DNA of 64,000 nucleotides from Pseudomonas sp. KBW05 (GTDB lineage Bacteria; Pseudomonadota; Gammaproteobacteria; Pseudomonadales; Pseudomonadaceae): NCBI RefSeq assembly GCF_003852405.1, contig NZ_QAJM01000009.1, positions 234,563 to 298,562 of the forward strand, read 5' to 3'. Shown piece by piece: positions 58,994 to 64,000 of this stretch (position 1 is its first letter; each line of letters starts with the position of its first letter). The notes under the pieces were generated by a model. It saw only the letters and a program-made list of their open reading frames with translations, ran no database searches and was not told where the DNA came from. The position numbers and the translations under genes were made by a program.

Positions 58994-59023
58994 TTTTGAT
59001 CTGTTTTTCTTCAGGAACATCTC

Positions 59024-60301
59024 TCAGAGAATGTTGGAGTAATCCGCCTCGATCCGATCCAGACTCAAGTGGTTGAGGAAGTTGGAGAAGCACATCCACG
59101 CCGCCAGCGCGTTCATATCGCGGAACTGCTCCGGCAGATACTTGGGCGGTACCACCAGGCCTTCGTCCACCAATTGGCGCAGGGTTCGCATGTCTTCCAG
59201 GGTGGTCTTGCCGCAGAACAGCAGCGGCACTTGTTCCAGCTTGCCTTTGCGCACGGCCAGCTGGATGTAGTTGTAGACCATGATAAAGCCCTTGAGGTAG
59301 GACAAATCCTTGGTAAACGGCAGACCCGTCGGCACCGAGCCACGGAATACGCGACTGGCGTTGCCGTAGCTTTCGGCCATTTCAAAGCCCTGTTCACGGA
59401 AGAACTCGAACACCTGCAGGAAGTCGGCGCCCTCCTCCACCATGTGGATGGCCCGGGTGCGGTTGGTCAATTTACGCAAGCGGCTCGGGTAGGAGGCGAA
59501 GGTGATGATCTCCATCAGGATCGCCAGGCCTTCCTGGGTCACGGTGGACGACGGCGGGCCCTTGGACAGGAAGGTGCAGATCGGCTGGTTCTGCCCGTTG
59601 AGGGTGGTGCCGACGTGCACCAGGCCTTCATGCACTTCCAGGGCGCGCACGTCGCGGTCGTTGAACATCGCGTCGGCGCGGATCTTGATGTAGTCGGCGC
59701 CCGCCGCCGCGTCGGCGACAATGCCGTCGGACTCGAACACGCGGATGGTTTCCTCGGCCTCGCCAAACACCTTGTTCAGCCGGGTTTGCAGCAGGGCCAC
59801 GGCGTCCTTGGCGGTGAGGGTCTTGGCCTCATCCTTCAAGTCGCCACGGCCGTCGATATTGTTCAGGTAGTCGGAGAGCATCAGGCCGAGGTCGGCCAGG
59901 GTCGGGTCGCCGGCGTGGAACGCATCGGAGGCGGCGCCGTAGAGTTCCTGGGAGATCAGGCCGAAGTCTTCGGTGCCACGCGCTTCGAGCATGCGCACCA
60001 CCATGCGGTATTCGCGGCACATGCGGCGCATGATCTGCCCCACTGGGCTGAACTGGCCGAGGCGACGGGTGATGTCGCGCTCGATGTTCTGGAACTCCAG
60101 CTTCACCGCACTGGAGTCGAACGACAGCGGCCGGTTGAGGTAATAGTCACGGCTGACGGCCGGCATTTCCTTGCCCTTGGCCTTGAGGAAACCCTGGCGA
60201 ATGCTTTCGTCCCACTTCACGGCGTCGAGGACGCGAATCGGTGTTTGCGCCAGCACAATGCGATCAGACAAGGTGCGTATCGTCTGCTGGTAATCGTCCA
60301 C
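59024..60301 (-). CDS. DUF1704 protein (QEGLA motif) with HExxxH metallopeptidase-like site
   Basis: The 425-residue protein is of the DUF1704 family, named in some annotations for its QEGLA motif (TQEGLAILME near residue 265). The segment EVHEGLVHVGTTLNG gives an HExxxH pattern near residue 229. The eukaryotic relatives of this family, MATCAP, are zinc carboxypeptidases with an HExxxH site. A proteolytic role for this bacterial protein is an inference. No signal peptide is present. It lies 43 bases downstream of a TetR gene on the same strand, so the two may form an operon. Confidence 0.85.
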   Translation of the reverse strand: MDDYQQTIRTLSDRIVLAQTPIRVLDAVKWDESIRQGFLKAKGKEMPAVSRDYYLNRPLSFDSSAVKLEFQNIERDITRRLGQFSPVGQIMRRMCREYRMVVRMLEARGTEDFGLISQELYGAASDAFHAGDPTLADLGLMLSDYLNNIDGRGDLKDEAKTLTAKDAVALLQTRLNKVFGEAEETIRVFESDGIVADAAAGADYIKIRADAMFNDRDVRALEVHEGLVHVGTTLNGQNQPICTFLSKGPPSSTVTQEGLAILMEIITFASYPSRLRKLTNRTRAIHMVEEGADFLQVFEFFREQGFEMAESYGNASRVFRGSVPTGLPFTKDLSYLKGFIMVYNYIQLAVRKGKLEQVPLLFCGKTTLEDMRTLRQLVDEGLVVPPKYLPEQFRDMNALAAWMCFSNFLNHLSLDRIEADYSNIL

Positions 60302-60344
60302 CTGGAACTTCCTCTTTAAACGTTATGTGCCTCAGCAGCCTACG

Positions 60345-61064
60345 TCAGACCGACGCCAACACCAAATGCATGTAGCGCTTGAGGATTTCAAGCATCTCTT
60401 CACCGGTCAGGCTGTCTGCGCTGCCGAGCAGGCCCTGATACTCCATCCGACCGATTATAGCCGTCAACACCTTGGCGTCCTGCTGCGGCTCGCGCGAACC
60501 CAATACCTGGAAAAACTGCCCGGTGCCCTGCAACAGGATCTGCTGGTGGGAGCGCACCAACTCGGCCAGGCGCGGGTTCAACAGGGCTTCCTGGCGAAAC
60601 GCCTGCTCGGCCATCAAGTGTTCACGACGGTTGGTCAGTTGGCGCATCACGTAGTCGGCCGTCAGCCGCGCGATGTCATCGGCCAGTTGCGAGCGCGACT
60701 GCGGGCTGCCATCACCGTAGGCAACCATCTCCCGCAGCAAGCCTTCGTTGCGCACCCACAGCTTGCCCATGAACGCGGCGCTGCGTTCGACGTATTGGGC
60801 GAAGGTATCGGTGAGCAGGTCATCGATATCCTTGAAATAGTAGGTGGTGGCCGACAACGGCACACCGGCCTCCGCCGCCACTGCGCGATGGCGTACGCCG
60901 CGCACGCCATCGCGCACGACGATGCGCATGGCCGCATCGAGAATGTCTTGCCGGCGCTGCTCGCTGCCCCGGCGACTGGCCTTGCGGCCTTGGTACTGGA
61001 CACTTTCAGCCACGGCAGCAGCAATGCCGGCGGCGCCTTCTTGAGCCATAACGCGGTTCACCAC
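60345..61064 (-). CDS. TetR family transcriptional regulator
   Basis: The 239-residue protein has the TetR DNA-binding domain (RRQDILDAAMRIVVRDGVRG, then PLSATTYYFKDIDDLL) after an N-terminal extension of about 30 residues. The C-terminal domain is helical. I chose the GTG at 61064 because AAAGGAAG lies eight bases upstream; the ATG at 61049 has no ribosome binding site. It may control the downstream DUF1704 gene or itself. A similar gene precedes lysS in P. aeruginosa as I recall it. Confidence 0.85.
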   Translation of the reverse strand: MVNRVMAQEGAAGIAAAVAESVQYQGRKASRRGSEQRRQDILDAAMRIVVRDGVRGVRHRAVAAEAGVPLSATTYYFKDIDDLLTDTFAQYVERSAAFMGKLWVRNEGLLREMVAYGDGSPQSRSQLADDIARLTADYVMRQLTNRREHLMAEQAFRQEALLNPRLAELVRSHQQILLQGTGQFFQVLGSREPQQDAKVLTAIIGRMEYQGLLGSADSLTGEEMLEILKRYMHLVLASV

Positions 61065-61106
61065 AGATCTTCCTTTGAAAGGTGACGCGGAGCGTCAGGG
61101 GAGGCA

Positions 61107-61127
61107 TTCCCACGCGGAGCGTGGGAA
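61107..61127. repeat. Short inverted repeat (TTCCCACGC/GCGTGGGAA)
   Basis: A 9-base perfect stem with a 3-base loop lies in the TetR-lysS gap, next to a smaller GACGC/GCGTC hairpin at 61084-61095. This sequence recurs in many Pseudomonas genomes as a small dispersed palindrome. Only this copy is in the window. Confidence 0.6.
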
Positions 61128-61170
61128 CGATCCCTTGGCGCTATTTGCTTGACGCTTAAATACGCCACAT

Positions 61171-61198
61171 AAAAAAGCCGCCTTATAAAAGGCGGCTT
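61171..61198 (-). terminator. Rho-independent terminator of lysS
   Basis: AAGCCGCC and GGCGGCTT form a perfect 8-base stem with an 8-base loop 15 bases after the lysS stop. Six Ts follow on the minus strand. Confidence 0.9.
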
Positions 61199-61213
61199 CG
61201 GATTTCGCTTCGC

Positions 61214-62716
61214 TTACGCTTGTGGCCGCATGTGCGGGAACAAGATCACGTCGCGGATCGACGGCGAGTTGGTCAACAACATCACCAGGCGGTCGATGCC
61301 GATACCTTCACCAGCGGTCGGCGGCATGCCGTATTCCAGGGCGCGGACGAAGTCTGCGTCGTAGTGCATGGCTTCGTCGTCGCCGGCGTCCTTGTCGGCC
61401 ACCTGGGCCATGAAGCGCTCGGCCTGGTCTTCCGCGTCGTTCAACTCGGAGTAGGCGTTGGCGATTTCACGGCCGCCGATGAACAGCTCGAAACGGTCAG
61501 TGACGTTCGGGTTGTCATCGTTGCGACGGGCCAGCGGCGACACTTCGAATGGGTACTGGGTAATGAAGTGCGGCTGTTCCAGCTTGTGCTCCACCAGTTC
61601 TTCGAAAATCATCACCTGCAGTTTGCCCAGGCCTTCGAAGCCCAGCACCTTGGCCCCGGCTTTCTTGGCGATGGCGCGGGCCTTGTCGATGTCGGTCAGG
61701 TCGTCAGCGGTCAGCTCAGGGTTGTACTTGAGGATCGAATCGAACACCGACAGACGCACGAACGGCTCGCCGAAGTGGAACACCTTGTCGCCGTACGGCA
61801 CGTCGGTGCTGCCCAGGACCAACTGTGCCAACTCACGGAACAGTTCTTCGGTCAGGTCCATGTTGTCTTCGTAGTCGGCGTAAGCCTGGTAGAACTCCAA
61901 CATGGTGAATTCTGGGTTGTGACGGGTCGAAACGCCTTCGTTACGGAAGTTGCGGTTGATCTCGAACACTTTTTCAAAGCCACCAACCACCAGGCGCTTG
62001 AGGTACAGCTCCGGCGCGATACGCAGGAACATTTCCATGTCCAGGGCGTTGTGGTGGGTTTCGAATGGCTTGGCCGCGGCACCACCAGGAATGGTTTGCA
62101 GCATCGGCGTTTCGACTTCAAGGAAGTCACGCTGCATCAGGAAACTGCGGATGTGCGCAATCACTTGCGAACGCACACGGAAGGTGTGGCGCACGTCTTC
62201 GTTGACGATCAGGTCAACGTAGCGCTGGCGGTAGCGTTGTTCTGTGTCAGTCAGACCGTGGTGCTTGTCTGGCAGTGGGCGCAGAGACTTGGTCAACAGG
62301 CGCACGTTGGTCATTTCAACGTACAGGTCGCCCTTGCCCGAACGGGCCAGGGTGCCTTCAGCCGCGATGATGTCACCCATGTCCCAGGTTTTCACCGCGG
62401 CCAGGGTTTCTTCCGACAAGGTTTTACGGTTGACGTAGACCTGGATGCGCCCGGTCATGTCCTGGATCACCATGAACGAGCCACGGTTGAGCATGATGCG
62501 ACCTGCCACCTTGACCGGGATCGCAGCCTCTGCCAGCTCTTCCTTGGTCTTGTCGGCGTATTGCTTCTGCAACGCATCGCAGTAGTTTTCGCGACGGAAG
62601 TCGTTGGGGAAGGCATTGCCCTTGGCGCGCTCGGCAGCAAGCTTTTCCTTGCGCAGGGCGATCAGGGAGTTTTCTTCCTGTTGCAGGGCTTGCGGGTCGA
62701 GTTGTTGGTCGCTCAT
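61214..62716 (-). CDS. lysS: Lysyl-tRNA synthetase, class II
   Basis: LysS charges tRNA-Lys. The 500-residue protein has an N-terminal OB-fold anticodon-binding domain ([19 protein letters not shown]) and the class II catalytic core: motif 1 in the [16 protein letters not shown] segment, motif 2 as [21 protein letters not shown], and motif 3 as [14 protein letters not shown] near the C-terminus. Length and order are normal. It lies 32 bases downstream of prfB, the prfB-lysS arrangement seen in E. coli, so the two are almost certainly cotranscribed. Confidence 0.97.
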   Translation of the reverse strand: MSDQQLDPQALQQEENSLIALRKEKLAAERAKGNAFPNDFRRENYCDALQKQYADKTKEELAEAAIPVKVAGRIMLNRGSFMVIQDMTGRIQVYVNRKTLSEETLAAVKTWDMGDIIAAEGTLARSGKGDLYVEMTNVRLLTKSLRPLPDKHHGLTDTEQRYRQRYVDLIVNEDVRHTFRVRSQVIAHIRSFLMQRDFLEVETPMLQTIPGGAAAKPFETHHNALDMEMFLRIAPELYLKRLVVGGFEKVFEINRNFRNEGVSTRHNPEFTMLEFYQAYADYEDNMDLTEELFRELAQLVLGSTDVPYGDKVFHFGEPFVRLSVFDSILKYNPELTADDLTDIDKARAIAKKAGAKVLGFEGLGKLQVMIFEELVEHKLEQPHFITQYPFEVSPLARRNDDNPNVTDRFELFIGGREIANAYSELNDAEDQAERFMAQVADKDAGDDEAMHYDADFVRALEYGMPPTAGEGIGIDRLVMLLTNSPSIRDVILFPHMRPQA

Positions 62717-62748
62717 GTCTTTAAATCTTCCATCACAGAATTAGGGTG

Positions 62749-63844
62749 TTACAGGCCTGATTTCAGGCTCGCTTCCAGATACTCGTCGATGTCGCCATCG
62801 AGCACCTTGTCGCAGTCGCTGCGTTCGATGTTGGTGCGCAGATCCTTGATCCGCGACGCATCGAGCACATAGGAACGGATCTGGTGACCCCAGCCGATGT
62901 CCGACTTGGTGTCTTCCAGCGCCTGGGAAGCGGCGTTGCGCTTCTGCATTTCCTGCTCGTACAACTTGGCCCGCAGCATTTTCATGGCGGTGTCTTTGTT
63001 GGCGTGCTGGGAACGTTCGTTCTGGCAGCTGACCACGGTGTTGGTCGGTACGTGGGTGATACGTACGGCCGAGTCGGTGGTGTTTACGTGCTGACCACCG
63101 GCACCGGAGGAGCGGTAGGTGTCGATGCGCAGGTCGGCCGGGTTGATCTCGATCTCGACCTTGTCGTCGATCTCTGGCGAGACGAACACCGCGCAGAACG
63201 AGGTGTGACGGCGGTTGCCGGAGTCGAACGGGCTCTTGCGCACCAGGCGGTGTACGCCGATCTCGGTACGCAACCAGCCAAATGCGTATTCACCCTTGAT
63301 ATGCACGGTCGCGCCCTTGATACCGGCGACTTCACCGGCGGACAGTTCCATGATGGTCGCTTCGAAACCGCGCTTGTCGGCCCAGCGCAGGTACATGCGC
63401 AGCAGGATGTTGGCCCAGTCCTGGGCCTCGGTGCCACCGGAACCGGCCTGGATATCCAGGTAGGCGTTGTTCGGGTCCATCTCGTGGCTGAACATGCGGC
63501 GGAATTCGAGTTTGGCGAGGTTTTCCTCGAGACGGGCCAGCTCGGCGACGACATCGCCCACTGCGCCTTCGTCGTTTTCTTCGACGGCCATGTCCAGCAG
63601 GTCACGGCAATCGGCCAGACCGGTGTTCAGTTCGTCGAGGGTATCGACGATCTGCGCCAGCGCAGCGCGCTCGCGGCCCAGTTCCTGGGCGTATTCAGGT
63701 TTGTTCCAGACAGCAGGATCTTCAAGCTCGCGATTGACTTCGGTCAGACGCTCATGCTTTTGATCGTAGTCAAAGATACCCCCGAATAGTTTCGGAGCGC
63801 TCGGACAGGTCCTTGATGGTGTTAAGGATCGGGTTGATTTCCAT
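62749..63844 (-). CDS. prfB: Peptide chain release factor 2 (programmed +1 frameshift)
   Basis: RF2 ends translation at UAA and UGA. The protein is made from two frames: 24 codons from the ATG at 63844, an in-frame TGA at 63772-63770, then a +1 shift into the long frame ending at 62749, giving about 364 residues. The peptidyl hydrolysis motif GGQ ([12 protein letters not shown]) and the stop-recognition tripeptide SPF (RKSPFDSG) are present. When RF2 is scarce, the ribosome stalls at UGA and shifts, so RF2 controls its own synthesis. TATACT at 63884-63889 is a possible -10. It is cotranscribed with lysS. Confidence 0.97.
63770..63784 (-). promoter_or_regulatory. prfB programmed +1 frameshift site
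   Basis: On the minus strand the sequence CGGGGGTATCTTTGA has the canonical elements: a Shine-Dalgarno-like GGGGG, spacing, the slippery CTT, and the TGA stop. The next codon in the +1 frame is GAC. It matches the E. coli site in layout. Confidence 0.96.
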
Positions 63845-63948
63845 GGCGGGCAGCACTCGTTGGCGAACTTTTGAAAGCCGGCGAGTATAACGGGTAATGG
63901 GGGGGAGCGGCAGCCCGCTGGGCGAAAAGGCTCGGGGTTGGATTGGTT

Positions 63949-64000
63949 GTGTACATATCCGTTTCTTCGGTAACGGCCACTATTGGTTCCGCCCTTACGG
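63949..64000. repeat. Start of a possible dispersed Pseudomonas repeat
   Basis: The last 50 bases (from GTGTACATATCCGT to GGTTCCGCCCTTACGG) resemble a non-coding repeat that I recall from many Pseudomonas genomes. A CCGTT/AACGG inverted repeat is visible at 63959-63976. The element runs past the window end, and no second copy is in the window to confirm it. Confidence 0.4.

Noticed and set aside
63983-63990. GGTTCC near the window end as a third hrp box on the minus strand
   Set aside because: GGAACC is present on the minus strand, but no CCACNNA follows at 15-16 bases. It belongs to the possible dispersed repeat.

Overview
The window is chromosomal DNA from a fluorescent Pseudomonas, most likely the P. 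fluorescens group. The protein sequences are Pseudomonas-like, coding sequence is GC-rich, and seven inverted pairs of Pseudomonas-type REP sequences lie at gene ends. From memory, the gene order follows the P. aeruginosa segment from accA to prfB, with a few insertions.

Region by region. (1) 1-19116, minus strand: a dense essential block of accA, dnaE, rnhB, lpxB, lpxA, fabZ, lpxD, skp, bamA, rseP, dxr, cdsA, uppS, frr, pyrH, tsf and rpsB. It links fatty acid supply, lipid A, outer membrane assembly, isoprenoid and phospholipid synthesis and translation. Many genes overlap by ATGA or GTGA, and terminators separate rpsB/tsf, rseP/bamA and rnhB/dnaE. (2) 19504-36665, mostly plus: map, glnD, dapC, a metzincin protease that looks acquired, an antiporter, an ArsC-like protein, dapD, csdA-csdE with convergent tcdA, a GH17-GT2 glucan synthase, dapE, rlmA and a small conserved gene. 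(3) 36798-50046: a cold-shock gene divergent from plsB, two small envelope genes, a LysE exporter, an RND pump with its adaptor and divergent TetR regulator, rsmJ, a protein with a duplicated 42-residue unit, a PEP-mutase-like enzyme and a DUF72 pair. (4) 50304-63844: tsaB, adk, ppc, a small conserved gene, a DUF4398 lipoprotein and OmpA-like lipoprotein pair, a small type III-like cassette, an alpha/beta hydrolase pair, a DUF1704 protein with its TetR neighbour, lysS, and prfB with its programmed frameshift.

The most notable region is 56743-57539. Two short minus-strand genes between the OmpA-like lipoprotein and the hydrolase pair are each preceded by a perfect hrp box (GGAACC, 15 bases, CCACAGA), the signature of HrpL-type sigma factors controlling type III secretion. 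Each also has its own terminator. The larger gene encodes a 123-residue, cysteine-free protein rich in Gly and Gln with two heptad segments, a harpin-like composition. The smaller encodes 60 residues with an N-terminus resembling type III secretion signals. No secretion apparatus or hrpL is in the window, so this looks like a satellite of a type III regulon elsewhere. A one-base-degenerate hrp box on each side also precedes the metzincin gene at 24583, a possible second member.

All calls come from reading the sequence and remembered family motifs. No database search was run.
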